Assembly: GCA_005788265.1 (NCBI GenBank)
Contig: SXYR01000045.1
Location: forward strand, 1-49,543
From: Bacteroidota bacterium
Lineage (GTDB): Bacteria; Bacteroidota; Bacteroidia; Chitinophagales; Chitinophagaceae
Direction of reading: 5' to 3'
Length of the DNA stretch: 49,543 nucleotides
Below the pieces are notes generated by a model. The model saw only the letters and a list, made by a program, of their open reading frames with translations. It was not told the origin of the DNA and searched no databases. Numbering within the stretch: the first letter of the stretch is position 1; each line of letters begins with the position of its first letter. This document shows, one piece after another, positions 39,503-49,543 of this stretch. A program made the position numbers and the translations under genes.

Positions 39503-40153
39503 ATGGTAATTAATATCAGTCAGCAACACTCTCTTGTCAACAATTGGATCAATGAACTGAGAGACGTGGATGTCCAACATGACAGAATGCGATTCAGAAG
39601 AAATATCGAAAGAATCGGTGAAGTCATCGCATACGAAATCAGCAAACAACTCCCCTGGGAAGAGAAAAATATCACAACCCCGCTGGGTATTGCTAAATCA
39701 AAAGCATTGGCCAACCAACCAGTGCTTGCAACCATATTAAGAGCCGGACTCCCGCTCCACCAGGGTCTACTCAATTATTTTGACAAAGCGGACAATGCCT
39801 TTATTGCAGCATACAGAAAACACCACCGTGACGGAAGCTTTGAGATCAGTCTTGAATACATGTCTTCTCCCTCCCTGGATGGAAGGGTTGTCATACTATG
39901 CGACCCCATGCTTGCCACAGGTGCCTCACTGGTGAAAACCATCGAATTCCTGAAACGACAGGGAAGTATTGCTCAAATGCATGTTGTGTCTGTGATAGCC
40001 TGCACCGAGGGCATTGAGTTCGTAAGAAGAAATGAACCACAGGTTACCATATGGTGTGGCGATATCGATGAAGAATTGACCGCAAAAGGATACATTGTAC
40101 CCGGACTGGGTGATGCAGGCGATTTGGCATTTGGAGAAAAAACACAATCCTAA
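39503..40153 (+). CDS. upp: Uracil phosphoribosyltransferase
   Basis: QHDRMRFRRNIERIGEVIAYEISKQL, TILRAGLPLHQGLLNYFDKADNAFI, VVILCDPMLATGASLVKTIEFL, YIVPGLGDAGDLAFG. Confidence 0.94.
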   Translation: MVINISQQHSLVNNWINELRDVDVQHDRMRFRRNIERIGEVIAYEISKQLPWEEKNITTPLGIAKSKALANQPVLATILRAGLPLHQGLLNYFDKADNAFIAAYRKHHRDGSFEISLEYMSSPSLDGRVVILCDPMLATGASLVKTIEFLKRQGSIAQMHVVSVIACTEGIEFVRRNEPQVTIWCGDIDEELTAKGYIVPGLGDAGDLAFGEKTQS

Positions 40154-40158
40154 AATGA

Positions 40159-41628
40159 TTACAGGTGCATTACCAATGGCACAATGTAGTAGGACGCAAT
40201 CACAATTAAGATAATTGAAATCAGGTTCATGATGAATCCAGCCTTCACCATGTCCGCAATTGTAATATGTCCGCTTGAAAAAACAATTGCGTTGGGCGGA
40301 GTTCCCATAGGCAACATGCTGGCACAACTGGCAGCAAGCGTCATGGGTATCCCCAATAAAAAAGGATTGATATGCATAGATTCGGCGAGCACTGTTACAA
40401 TGGGAGCAAATACAATGACCTGAGCAACATTGCTCATGACCTCGCTTAAAAAAAGTGAAATGACCGCAACAACTACGATCATAGAAAATACTGTCATTGA
40501 GGCATTCCCAGCCAAAGCAGTGCCGATCATCTGAATGATACCAGATTTTTCAAGCGCTCCTGCCAAAGCAATACCTCCTCCAAAGAGCAGCAAAATTCCC
40601 CATGCCATTTTACTCGTATCATGCCATGTCAACAACCTTTCTGTCTTGCCTTGATCATTCCCTGCAGGAACGGCAAACATAAGAACGGCTCCAAAAATTG
40701 CAATCATGCTGTCATCCAGCTTTACAAAATGCATTTGATTGATCAAACTCCTGAAGATCCAAAGAGAGGCAGTGATCAAAAAAATGATCAGCACCCTTTT
40801 TTCTGGAATGCTCATCGGCCCCAACTCATCCAAATCGGCAGCTATCATATTCTCAAAATCTATACTGGATTTAATATGATTGGGGAAAATAAATACCAAA
40901 ACAAAAAATAAAAGAATCAATAACAAAATAGCGACAGGCATTGCAACAAGCATCCAATCAAAAAATGAAATATCAACTTGGTACTTTTTACTGATATAGG
41001 AAGCATAAGCCGCATTGGGCGGCGTTCCGATGATGGTCGCAATGCCGCCAAAATTAGAAGCATATGCAATTGAAATCATCATGGCCAATGCAAAATTTCT
41101 CTTGGCATGTTCCTTGTCATGCATATTGATTACTACAGAAATAACAGATATGGCAATTGGATACATCATCATGGTTGTAGCCGTATTACTCAACCACATG
41201 CTGATGAAACCTGTCGATAAAATAAATCCCAATAAAATTTTATTTCCGCTCGAGCCTGTACATGAAACAATTTTCAAAGCAATTCTTTTATGGAGCCCCC
41301 ATTTTTCAATTCCCAGTCCAATTAAAAACCCACCCATGAATAGAAAGATAACCTCGTTGGAATAAGGCGCTGCTGTTTCACTGATGGATGAGATGCCCAT
41401 CAATGGGAAGAGGACCAATGGAAGCAAAGCTACCACCGGCATGGGAAGTGCCTCGGTGATCCACCAGCCTATCATGAGAAATGCAATTGCCAATACCTTC
41501 GATGGAAGTGGATCCATGCCAAAAGGATTGAACGCCAACATCAAGAGGAGCAAAAAGATGCCGCCCATGATTTTAAATAATTCAAATTGTTTTGCTTTGG
41601 CTGGTTTAACTGTTGGCAAATCGCTCAT
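40159..41628 (-). CDS. DASS/SLC13 family sodium:anion (dicarboxylate/sulfate) symporter
   Basis: WWITEALPMPVVALLPLVLFP, MWLSNTATTMMMYPIA, GTPPNAAYASYI, GIPMTLAASCASMLPMGTPPNAIVFSSGHI. Confidence 0.92.
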   Translation of the reverse strand: MSDLPTVKPAKAKQFELFKIMGGIFLLLLMLAFNPFGMDPLPSKVLAIAFLMIGWWITEALPMPVVALLPLVLFPLMGISSISETAAPYSNEVIFLFMGGFLIGLGIEKWGLHKRIALKIVSCTGSSGNKILLGFILSTGFISMWLSNTATTMMMYPIAISVISVVINMHDKEHAKRNFALAMMISIAYASNFGGIATIIGTPPNAAYASYISKKYQVDISFFDWMLVAMPVAILLLILLFFVLVFIFPNHIKSSIDFENMIAADLDELGPMSIPEKRVLIIFLITASLWIFRSLINQMHFVKLDDSMIAIFGAVLMFAVPAGNDQGKTERLLTWHDTSKMAWGILLLFGGGIALAGALEKSGIIQMIGTALAGNASMTVFSMIVVVAVISLFLSEVMSNVAQVIVFAPIVTVLAESMHINPFLLGIPMTLAASCASMLPMGTPPNAIVFSSGHITIADMVKAGFIMNLISIILIVIASYYIVPLVMHL

Positions 41629-41721
41629 CCTTGATGAATTTCAACTAAAGTTAACCAATTCAAAATTCTGATTGGAGTCCGGATTTCAGCATTAATCGTT
41701 ATTTTGCCCTTCATCATTATC

Positions 41722-42486
41722 ATGCTGAAAGATTTCATCATATCGATACAGGCTTTTTTTAAAGCACATGAACTGATCAAAAACCATCGATTGTGGAAAT
41801 GGGTGCTGATACCCGGACTTATTTATGCAATCCTTTTCTCTATCAGCATGTACTTCTTCTCAAAATCAGCCAACGCAGTCATCCATTGGCTCAATGTTGA
41901 AACCGGACTCCAGAATTGGCTCACAACATTGGATCAGAGTTGGATTGGATTTCTTTTTACCATCGGCGGGATCATCATATGGATCATCCTGATGCTGCTT
42001 TATTTTTCTATGTTTAAATACATTTGGTTGATTTTGGGAGCTCCCGTCTTTACTTTTTTGACGCAAAGAACAATTTCCATTCTCGAGCAAACACCCATGC
42101 CAGTCCAACCTCAACATTATAATGCATTGATATTGGATGGTATAAAAATGGCTGCTCGAAATACGCTGTGGCAAACGATTTATGTCATCGCAATCATTTT
42201 CATCTCTTTGCTTCCTCTCATTGGGTGGGCAACGCCCCTGCTGGCTGGAATGCTGGAATGTTACTTTTACGGATTCTCGATGCTTAATTACTCATTTGAA
42301 AAATTCAATTCAAGTAATTTCAATAGTTCAACATTCATCAATCAGCACAGGGGACTCGCCATTGGAAATGGCATGGTATTTTACATGATGCATTGCATTG
42401 TATTTGTTGGTTGGATTTTTGCCCCCGCGTATGCAGTCATTGCAGCAACCATCACCATGCATGAAGTGAAAAATACACGCAAATGA
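41722..42486 (+). CDS. EI24/CysZ-like membrane protein
   Basis: KDFIISIQAFFKAHELIKNHRLWKWVLIPGLIYAILF; several TM helices; LGAPVFTFLTQRT. Confidence 0.75.
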   Translation: MLKDFIISIQAFFKAHELIKNHRLWKWVLIPGLIYAILFSISMYFFSKSANAVIHWLNVETGLQNWLTTLDQSWIGFLFTIGGIIIWIILMLLYFSMFKYIWLILGAPVFTFLTQRTISILEQTPMPVQPQHYNALILDGIKMAARNTLWQTIYVIAIIFISLLPLIGWATPLLAGMLECYFYGFSMLNYSFEKFNSSNFNSSTFINQHRGLAIGNGMVFYMMHCIVFVGWIFAPAYAVIAATITMHEVKNTRK

Positions 42487-43187
42487 TCAAGGCAACGGTT
42501 ATACTCATTCCAATCGGTATTGCAGAGGATGGATATGATTCGCTTCCAGCTTATATTTCAGAATATATCAATAGCTGTGATATTTTTTTTGTTGAAAATC
42601 TCAGAACAGCAAGAAGGGCTTTCAAAAAATTGGACAGGCATTTTGATATAGATGCGAAAGAATGGCATGAAATTGATAAAAATGAAGCAGCCCTCATTCC
42701 TGTTTTCACCAAAGCCATGGATGCATCCAAAACAATTGGTATTGCAAGTGAATCTGGATGTCCAGGTATTGCAGACCCAGGACAAATCCTGGTTGGCCTT
42801 GCACAAAAAAATAACATCCCTGTCAAACCCTTGGTCGGACCCAGCAGTATTTTGCTGACACTGATGGCAAGTGGATTGAACGGACAGTCATTTTCTTTCA
42901 ACGGATACCTGCCCATCCATGAAGCAGATCGAGCAAAGAAAATCAAATTGCTAGAAGCAAAATCGATCAAAGAAAATTCTACACAGCTATTTATCGAGAC
43001 TCCCTATAGAAACAATCAGCTGTTTCAATCGTTGTTGAAAAACCTGGGTGAAAATACAGCAGTATGTATTGCCAGCCAGGTCACTTCAAAAGAAGAGTGG
43101 ATCAAAACTAAAACAGTCATGGATTGGAAAAAATCGAATGCAGATATTCCCAAACAGCCTACATTATTTGCAATTGGAAGTTTATAG
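42483..43187 (+). CDS. SAM-dependent methyltransferase, tetrapyrrole methylase/RsmI-like family
   Basis: ASESGCPGIADPGQILVGLAQKNNIPVKPLVGPSSILLTLMASGLNGQSFSFNGYLP, FIETPYRNNQLF; overlaps the upstream gene by 4 nt. Confidence 0.85.
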   Translation: MIKATVILIPIGIAEDGYDSLPAYISEYINSCDIFFVENLRTARRAFKKLDRHFDIDAKEWHEIDKNEAALIPVFTKAMDASKTIGIASESGCPGIADPGQILVGLAQKNNIPVKPLVGPSSILLTLMASGLNGQSFSFNGYLPIHEADRAKKIKLLEAKSIKENSTQLFIETPYRNNQLFQSLLKNLGENTAVCIASQVTSKEEWIKTKTVMDWKKSNADIPKQPTLFAIGSL

Positions 43188-44555
43188 TCCGTATTGGGCA
43201 ACCAAGAATACCATCGCAGTCATTGCAACAGCCCCCAAGTTCAATTCTCGCTCACTCACCGCTTCGAAAACATCTGTTTTTGCATGATGCAAGTCCATGT
43301 ATCGCTGAGAATCAGGATTCAACCCTATCAATACAGTTCCCAGTGGTCTCAGGGGACCAATATCTGCGCCGCCTCCACCTCGCTTGAACTCAGATGCTCC
43401 ATAAGGCACAAATAATGACTGCCATTTTTCAATTTGTGCAGATTGGCCTGCACTTGCACTGTATCCAAACCCCCTTGGTGTGAATCCCCCTGCGTCGCTC
43501 TCCAGTGCCATGATGAATTTTTTACCCTCCCCTTTTGCAACTTCTGCATATTTGGTTCCGCCTCTCAATCCGTTTTCTTCATTCATGAACATCACAGCTC
43601 GCACTGTTCTTTTTGGTTGCATGCCCAATGACTTCAGTGCCCTGATTACCTCTATACTCTGAACACAACCAGCTCCATCATCATGCGCGCCCTCTGCCAA
43701 ATCCCAACTATCAAGGTGCCCGCCTACTGTGATGATTTCATCAGGATAGGTTGTCCCTTTGATTTCACCAACCACATTGAAAGAAGGCACATCCTCCAGC
43801 ATCTGACAGTTGGTTTTAAAATAAATAGACCTTAGTTTTCCTTCTGCAATCAATTTGCTCAGTTCAACTGCACCATTGGTGCTGATGGCAACAGCAGGAA
43901 TCATTGGCGTTCCTTCTTCATACCTGGTCGCACCTGTATGTGGATTGTCATCCAGTACTGGAGAAAGCGTTCTTACAATCACTCCAACTGCACCCAGTGC
44001 TGCAGCACGAGAGGGACCCTGGCCCCGGTAAGCACCGGCTTCTCCATATGCCTGAAAAGTATTGATATACCTTGGATCCATTCTGTAGTTATAAAAAACA
44101 ATTTTCCCTTTTACGCGGTCTGCTCCCAGCATTTCCAACTCCTTGAAATTTTTTACTTCGACTACTTCCGCATTGATTCCGCCAGAAGGAGTTCCAACAG
44201 CATTGCCCAAAGCAACGATGTTCAATTGTATCTTCTTGCCATCAACCAAATTGGCATTGCCCTCTTCCTTCGCACCTCTCACCCAGCGTGGAACCATGCA
44301 AGGTTGGAGGTACACGGTATCGGCACCTGCTTCCCTGAGCATTCTTGCAGTTTGCTCTACAGCCAGCGCAGCACCGGGAGATCCGGACAATCTCGGACCA
44401 ACTTTTTTACAGAGATATTTTAAGTTGCTGTATGCAGTTCCATTCATGAAAATTTCATCTGATATTTTTTTTATTGCCAATGAATCAGCTGATTGAGCAT
44501 GTCCTGATGATGAAAAAGCACATATCATGGCTGAGAAGAGAAGAAATTGTTTCAT
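43182..44555 (-). CDS. M28 family metallopeptidase (secreted)
   Basis: Signal peptide MKQFLLFSAMICAFSSSGHAQ; VGGHLDSWDLAEGAHDDGAGCVQSIEVIRAL, MFMNEENGLRGGTKYAE, MDLHHAKTDVFE. Confidence 0.92.
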   Translation of the reverse strand: MKQFLLFSAMICAFSSSGHAQSADSLAIKKISDEIFMNGTAYSNLKYLCKKVGPRLSGSPGAALAVEQTARMLREAGADTVYLQPCMVPRWVRGAKEEGNANLVDGKKIQLNIVALGNAVGTPSGGINAEVVEVKNFKELEMLGADRVKGKIVFYNYRMDPRYINTFQAYGEAGAYRGQGPSRAAALGAVGVIVRTLSPVLDDNPHTGATRYEEGTPMIPAVAISTNGAVELSKLIAEGKLRSIYFKTNCQMLEDVPSFNVVGEIKGTTYPDEIITVGGHLDSWDLAEGAHDDGAGCVQSIEVIRALKSLGMQPKRTVRAVMFMNEENGLRGGTKYAEVAKGEGKKFIMALESDAGGFTPRGFGYSASAGQSAQIEKWQSLFVPYGASEFKRGGGGADIGPLRPLGTVLIGLNPDSQRYMDLHHAKTDVFEAVSERELNLGAVAMTAMVFLVAQYGL

Positions 44556-44658
44556 GTAATGGAAATTTATGGACTAAGCTAACAATTTTAATATTATTAT
44601 TTTTTCCCGGATTTGAATCTAGTGCTTAAATGGTACCTTCATATCAGATTTGTAACAC

Positions 44659-45783
44659 ATGAATATTGGCATCGTTTGTTATCCTACGTTCGGGGGAAGT
44701 GGGGTACTTGCTACCGAACTTGGCAAAGCATTGGCAGATAAAGGTTATGGGATCCATTTCATCACCTACCAACAGCCAGTAAGACTTACTGGATTCAGTG
44801 CAAATATTTTCTATCATGAAGTAAGAGTCCCCGCTTATCCATTGTTTGACTTTCCCCCCTATGAAACTGCCTTGGCAAGCACCATGGTGGATGTGGTTAA
44901 AAACAATACTGTAGACCTGCTGCACGTTCACTATGCCATCCCACATGCTTCTGCTGCTTTTATGGCCAAACAAATTTTGGCTGAAGAAAAAATACATGTT
45001 CCATTCATCACCACATTGCATGGTACAGACATCACATTGGTTGGAAGAGATAAAACCTATGCGCCAGTAGTAACATTTTCCATCAATAAAAGTGATGCAA
45101 TCACTGCTGTATCAGATAATCTCAAAAAAGAGACCTTGGACAATTTTGATATCAAAAAAGAAATTGATGTAATTCACAATTTTGTAGATATTAAAAGATT
45201 TTCTGTAAAACCAATGGATGCATTCAAAAAAGCAATTGCACCCAATGGAGAAAAAATCATCCTGCATGCATCCAACTTCAGAAAAATAAAAAGGATTGGA
45301 GATGTGATTTATACTTTCAATAAAATAAGAAAATCAATTCCTTCGAAATTACTCCTGGTAGGTGACGGCCCAGAGCGTCACATGGCAGAAGAGCTTTGCA
45401 GGGAATTGGGAATATTTGAAGAAGCAAGATTTCTAGGCAAACAGCAAGACATGGAAGATATTTACGCCATTGCAGATCTTTTTTTATTGCCCTCAGAATA
45501 TGAAAGTTTTGGTTTGGCCGCATTGGAAGCAATGGCTGCAGGAACGCCAGTGGTAGCAACCAATGCAGGTGGAATTCCTGAAATCATCACGCATGGTAAA
45601 AATGGCTATCTAAATGAAATTGGAAATGTGGAGCAAATGAGCAACCATGCGATCTCCATATTAGGAAACAATGTAACATTGGAAGCATTCAGCGCAGCAG
45701 CAAGAAAACAGGCAGAAACATTTGATATACACAATATCGTACCCAAATACGAACAACTCTATCAAAAGGTATTGAACAAATAA
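44659..45783 (+). CDS. bshA: N-acetyl-alpha-D-glucosaminyl L-malate synthase
   Basis: MNIGIVCYPTFGGSGVLATELGKALADKGYGIHFITYQQPVRL, HVHYAIPHASAAFMAKQIL, TLHGTDITLVGRDKTYAPVVTFSINKSDAITAVSDNLK, GT4 motif LLPSEYESFGLAALEAMAAGTPVVATNAGGIPE. Confidence 0.96.
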   Translation: MNIGIVCYPTFGGSGVLATELGKALADKGYGIHFITYQQPVRLTGFSANIFYHEVRVPAYPLFDFPPYETALASTMVDVVKNNTVDLLHVHYAIPHASAAFMAKQILAEEKIHVPFITTLHGTDITLVGRDKTYAPVVTFSINKSDAITAVSDNLKKETLDNFDIKKEIDVIHNFVDIKRFSVKPMDAFKKAIAPNGEKIILHASNFRKIKRIGDVIYTFNKIRKSIPSKLLLVGDGPERHMAEELCRELGIFEEARFLGKQQDMEDIYAIADLFLLPSEYESFGLAALEAMAAGTPVVATNAGGIPEIITHGKNGYLNEIGNVEQMSNHAISILGNNVTLEAFSAAARKQAETFDIHNIVPKYEQLYQKVLNK

Positions 45784-45785
45784 AC

Positions 45786-47066
45786 TTAGCGGTTTTTCAA
45801 CCAATCTTCTGGATCAACAAACTTAGATTCAACGTTCACTACAAAAATAATTTCCCCATCCCCATCATCATTCTGGGCAGCTTTGCCAATCGGTTGTCCC
45901 ATTTTAACTACAGAGCCCTTTGAAACATTTACGCTGGAGAGATTGTAATAAGTGGTAAAATATTTGCCATGCTTGATGGTAATGGTTTGACTTCCAGCAA
46001 CATCGTATACAGTTGCAACCGTGCCATCAAAGACTGCCTTGACATTTGAGCCCGGCACAGTTTGTATGGTCAACCCAATATTATCCTCTATGATAGACGT
46101 ACCTTCTATTTTTTGGCGACCAAATCCAGCAGTTACCGTTGCTTTCTCCACAGGCCATGGAAGATTGCCACGATTGTTTTCGAATCCAACCGATACCCTT
46201 GTTACCTCTGGTGTGTTTTCGAGAACATTGACCTTACGTGTTGCAACGGGAGCGGCACTAGATGATGCTGCAGCTGGTTTGGATTCAATAGGTTTTACTG
46301 CTACAGCAGCTGCTTTTTTGGCATCTTCTTCTGCTTTCTTTCGTGCTGCTTCAATCTCCCTTTTTACAATTGCAGCGATAGATGATTGCAAGCTGCGCTC
46401 AATTTTCCGCTTGGCAGCCATTTCTTTTTCGATTTCCTTTTCACGGGATTTCAATTTGGTAACAAACTGATTTTTTTCCTTTTTTTCAGACTCAAGCAAT
46501 TCCTTTTGCATGTTTTGCTCCAACAACACTTTTCCCTTATCTTTTTTATCTTTTGTGAGCGAGTTGATCTTAACAGATAATTCTTTTTGGGTACGATTGA
46601 TGTTGCCAACTTGTTCATCACGGTACTGACGATATGTTTTCAAATAACTCACTCTTCTGACTGCATCATTGAAACTTGTTGCTGAAAAAATAAAATTCAT
46701 CATATCGTAGCTGCTCCTGTTTTTGTAAGCATACTCGATGGTTCTGGCATATTGTTTCTTGAGCGTATCCAATTCTCTCTGTAGACGATAAATTTCTCTG
46801 TTGTCATTGAAAATCGTATTGTCAATCATCTTCATCTCATCATTGAGATTTTCAATCACCGCATAGCGGCTTCTCAATTTGCGTTCTATCAATTTCAGTT
46901 GTGAAAGTCCTGCTTTTTTATCTTTTGAGATTTCGGATTGAGCGCGCTGCAGTTCCTGAATTTCTTGTTGAATTTCTTTTCTTTTTTTCTCCAGCTCATC
47001 GCGTGTTTGTGCAAAAGAGAATTGGGATGATATAAAAAAGAGGAAAAATAATAAAATTGGTTTCAT
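45786..47066 (-). CDS. Murein hydrolase activator EnvC-like / M23 peptidase-domain protein
   Basis: Signal peptide MKPILLFFLFFISSQFSFAQ, long coiled coil, C-terminal M23-like domain (GNLPWPVEKATVTAGFGRQ...NIGLTIQTVPGSNVKAVFDGTVATV...ITIKHGKYFTTYYNLSSVNVSKGSVVKMGQPIG). Confidence 0.88.
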   Translation of the reverse strand: MKPILLFFLFFISSQFSFAQTRDELEKKRKEIQQEIQELQRAQSEISKDKKAGLSQLKLIERKLRSRYAVIENLNDEMKMIDNTIFNDNREIYRLQRELDTLKKQYARTIEYAYKNRSSYDMMNFIFSATSFNDAVRRVSYLKTYRQYRDEQVGNINRTQKELSVKINSLTKDKKDKGKVLLEQNMQKELLESEKKEKNQFVTKLKSREKEIEKEMAAKRKIERSLQSSIAAIVKREIEAARKKAEEDAKKAAAVAVKPIESKPAAASSSAAPVATRKVNVLENTPEVTRVSVGFENNRGNLPWPVEKATVTAGFGRQKIEGTSIIEDNIGLTIQTVPGSNVKAVFDGTVATVYDVAGSQTITIKHGKYFTTYYNLSSVNVSKGSVVKMGQPIGKAAQNDDGDGEIIFVVNVESKFVDPEDWLKNR

Positions 47067-47127
47067 TGATTTCAAGATAAATGCTAAATGACTACCCGAA
47101 GTTGTCAATTTGCGTTCAAAGAATAAG

Positions 47128-47937
47128 TTAATTTATTATTTTATAATTCTTTGGTATGCTGAATGGAAAGCTGATAGCCTTGTCAAATTCAACTTGCTTG
47201 AAGTTCAATCCAATTTGAATTTGTGTTTTTTCGGCTAAATCTATCTTCCGTTCCTCTGCGAAAATTCTCTCCCCAACTGGAACATACCCAGCATATGCAA
47301 GATTGGCTGTACGGCTTCGGGCTATATCCATATCGTCCAGTTTGCTGAACAAAACATTCAGATCATTTTTCCCTACGGTCATGAAATGCTTAAACGCCTC
47401 TCCAACGGTGGAAAATGAAAGCGTCTCGGTTTTTTCTGAAAAAGCCATTACCTCTTTGTCCAAATAAATTGGATTCCCCAATATAAGGTTCTCAAGTGTT
47501 TGGTAATCAAAGGGGACCTTTGTAATCACCTGTAAATATGAAAATGGCTTGCGCTGAACTGTTTTATTCAATTTATCGAGTATGATGATGCTGTCTGGCC
47601 TGATCAGCACACGAAATGCTTCAATATTCAAGGCAGCAACAATGGAAATCCACATGGCACTGTCTTTTTGCATTCTGAAAAATGCATTGAAGTCGAATTT
47701 TCTGTTCTTATCATCATTGTAATCGACCTTTATCTTGGAGGAAAAGGTTTTGAACTGAATCTGACGTTCCTTGATCTTCTGCATCGTGGCCCGAACAAAT
47801 TTAGCAGAGTCGGAGTCATAGGGATTCACCAGCGTCACAACACTGTCTCTCGTCGCAATCACATTGGTAAGTTTTCTGGTAGACCTGCAAGAAGCAAGCA
47901 AAACCAGAGCTAATATGATGACCGTAAATGACCTCAT
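47128..47937 (-). CDS. DUF4292-like lipoprotein
   Basis: Lipobox-type N-terminus MRSFTVIILALVLLASCRS; FKTFSSKIKVDYND...MWISIVAALNIEAFRVLIRPDSIIILDKLNK as in DUF4292 proteins. Confidence 0.8.
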   Translation of the reverse strand: MRSFTVIILALVLLASCRSTRKLTNVIATRDSVVTLVNPYDSDSAKFVRATMQKIKERQIQFKTFSSKIKVDYNDDKNRKFDFNAFFRMQKDSAMWISIVAALNIEAFRVLIRPDSIIILDKLNKTVQRKPFSYLQVITKVPFDYQTLENLILGNPIYLDKEVMAFSEKTETLSFSTVGEAFKHFMTVGKNDLNVLFSKLDDMDIARSRTANLAYAGYVPVGERIFAEERKIDLAEKTQIQIGLNFKQVEFDKAISFPFSIPKNYKIIN

Positions 47938-47942
47938 GTTGT

Positions 47943-48377
47943 TTATTTTTTTCCAGTGTGTCCAAATCCACCGGTGTTTCTCTGTGTCTCACTTAGCTGT
48001 TCGGTTTCAACCCATTCAGCCTGTTCAATTTTTTGAAAAATCATTTGTGCAATTCGATCGCCATTTTCAATAACCTGGGGCTCGCTGGAAAGATTGATCA
48101 AGATGACTTTGATTTCGCCACGATAATCTGCATCGATTGTTCCAGGCGTATTTAAGCAGGTGATGCCTTGTTTGATAGCAAGTCCACTTCGAGGCCTGAT
48201 CTGAGCTTCATACCCTTCTGGAATTTCCAAAAACAATCCTGTTGGCACCAAAATGCGCTCCATGGCAGCAAGCGTAAGGGGGCTGGGAATAAAGGCTCGG
48301 AGATCCATGCCTGATGAACCAGCTGTAGCATAGGCAGGCAAGGCATGGGTTGATTTATTGACGATCTGAACCTTCAA
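47943..48377 (-). CDS. dut: dUTP diphosphatase
   Basis: [70 protein letters not shown]. Confidence 0.97.
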   Translation of the reverse strand: MKVQIVNKSTHALPAYATAGSSGMDLRAFIPSPLTLAAMERILVPTGLFLEIPEGYEAQIRPRSGLAIKQGITCLNTPGTIDADYRGEIKVILINLSSEPQVIENGDRIAQMIFQKIEQAEWVETEQLSETQRNTGGFGHTGKK

Positions 48378-48452
48378 AAATACTTTTTTGCAAATCTACA
48401 AATATCCATGCGAAGCAGATCAGCAATGAGTAGAATTTAAAAAGCTGTTTGG

Positions 48453-48935
48453 CTAATTTTTTTTCTGCAACAATACCGTTGCATATGCCACCAATCCTTC
48501 GCCTCGTCCAACAAATCCCATCTTTTCGGTAGTGGTTGCTTTGACAGATACTTCATCAGGAGACAAATGCAGGATAGACGCAATGCATGATTGCATCTCT
48601 GATACGTATGGCTTTATTTTAGGAGCTTCCAAACAAAGTGAACTGTCAACATTCACAACGCAATAATGTTTGGCAGATATGAGTTCAAAAGTTTTTGCGA
48701 GCAAGATTTTGCTATCAATATTTTTATAAGCAGGATCGGTATCCGGAAAATGGACGCCAATATCTCCGAGTGATAAGGCACCCAAGATGGCATCACAAAT
48801 GGCATGCAACAGAACATCAGCATCGCTGTGCCCTTTGGCTCCCATGTGATGGGGAATCTTCACACCACCAATCCACAAATCTCTTCCCTCGACCAACTGA
48901 TGAAAATCTATGCCAAATCCAATTCTATATGACAT
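48453..48935 (-). CDS. ispF: 2-C-methyl-D-erythritol 2,4-cyclodiphosphate synthase
   Basis: MSYRIGFGIDFHQLVEGRDLWIGGVKIPHHMGAKGHSDADVLLHAICDAILGALSLGDIGVHFPDTDPAYK; VKATTTEKMGFVGRGEGLVAYA. Confidence 0.97.
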   Translation of the reverse strand: MSYRIGFGIDFHQLVEGRDLWIGGVKIPHHMGAKGHSDADVLLHAICDAILGALSLGDIGVHFPDTDPAYKNIDSKILLAKTFELISAKHYCVVNVDSSLCLEAPKIKPYVSEMQSCIASILHLSPDEVSVKATTTEKMGFVGRGEGLVAYATVLLQKKN

Positions 48936-48979
48936 CCACTATTTTTTATAAAAATAGTGAAAACAAATTTGTGGATTGA

Positions 48980-49543
48980 TTACTCTTCGATGGGACCCAG
49001 GTTGAAGAGCAGACTGAAGCGAATGGTATTGGAAAGCGGATTCCTGTTCACCCCTGTGCCAGAGGGAATCAAATATGAAAGATTGATATCAAGATTGTTG
49101 TACCTGAATCCGGCGCCCATGGAGAAATACTGACGGTTGCCTTTGTTTTTGTTTTCATAGAAATACCCCGCACGTACTGCAAATTGCTCATTGTAAATGA
49201 ACTCGCCACCCAAGGAAAAAGCGAACTCTTTCAGTTCTTCAGAGAATCTCCCCGGGGCATCTCCAAAAGAGGAAAACCAGCTACCCACAACACTCTTAGA
49301 ACGGTAATTGATCATGCCCGCACTGTCGCCCAAAAGCGGGGGGGTAGGCACCATCAATTTATGAATATCCATTCCCAAAGAAATGCGATTGACCTCGTTG
49401 CTGATGATGGTATACATCGCACCGAGGGTCATGTTGGCAGGTATGAAATCTTTCTGCGCAGCATCGCCTGTATAACTGATCTTGGATCCCATATTGGTCA
49501 TGGCAAGCCCCAATGAAAGACCGGTCAAATCTTCCGGATTGGA
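48980..49543 (-). CDS. porV: Type IX secretion system outer-membrane protein PorV (C-terminal part, runs off window end)
   Basis: GLSLGLAMTNMGSKISYTGDAAQKDFIPANMTLGAMYTI...GMDIHKLMVPTPP...AVRAGYFYENKNKGNRQYFSMGAGFRYNNLDINLSYLIP; frame open to the window edge. Confidence 0.88.
   Translation of the reverse strand, partial: SNPEDLTGLSLGLAMTNMGSKISYTGDAAQKDFIPANMTLGAMYTIISNEVNRISLGMDIHKLMVPTPPLLGDSAGMINYRSKSVVGSWFSSFGDAPGRFSEELKEFAFSLGGEFIYNEQFAVRAGYFYENKNKGNRQYFSMGAGFRYNNLDINLSYLIPSGTGVNRNPLSNTIRFSLLFNLGPIEE

Noticed and set aside
43938-44423. 161-aa plus-strand ORF
   Set aside because: Antisense to the M28 peptidase; no supporting motif.
1-49543. CRISPR arrays, transposases, integrases, phage genes, toxin-antitoxin or defence islands
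   Set aside because: None seen by reading the ORF list and intergenic regions; no direct-repeat arrays or mobile-element signatures noticed by eye.

Overview
This window reads as a compact core-genome segment from a Bacteroidota bacterium. The evidence is the gene content, including PorX, PorV, a fused LpxC/FabZ, DUF4292/DUF4293-type proteins and BshA, together with several TTG-N17-19-TAnnTTTG promoters. I found about 43 supportable protein genes and one tRNA-Leu(TAG). They cover translation (pheT, rplS, gatA), cell division (zapA), RNA decay (rny), proteostasis (tig, two tandem clpP, clpX), the stringent response (RelA/SpoT), lipid A synthesis (lpxD, lpxC/fabZ, lpxA), type IX secretion (porX, partial porV, one orphan T9SS tail-like ORF), envelope redox (a DsbD pair), DNA repair (a UvrA), purine/pyrimidine metabolism (purA, purQ, upp, dut), isoprenoid synthesis (ispF) and bacillithiol synthesis (bshA). 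I saw no mobile element, CRISPR array, rRNA or defence island. I did not find a convincing new multi-gene system. The best second-look items are: (i) a DsbD whose N-terminal domain appears to have lost its redox cysteines, next to a stand-alone N-domain protein that keeps them; (ii) a stand-alone T9SS C-terminal-signal-like ORF; (iii) a UvrA lacking half of its first zinc module; (iv) the near-zero or negative spacing of most convergent gene pairs; (v) a tandem pair of ClpPs. All family calls come from reading motifs by eye; no database search was run.
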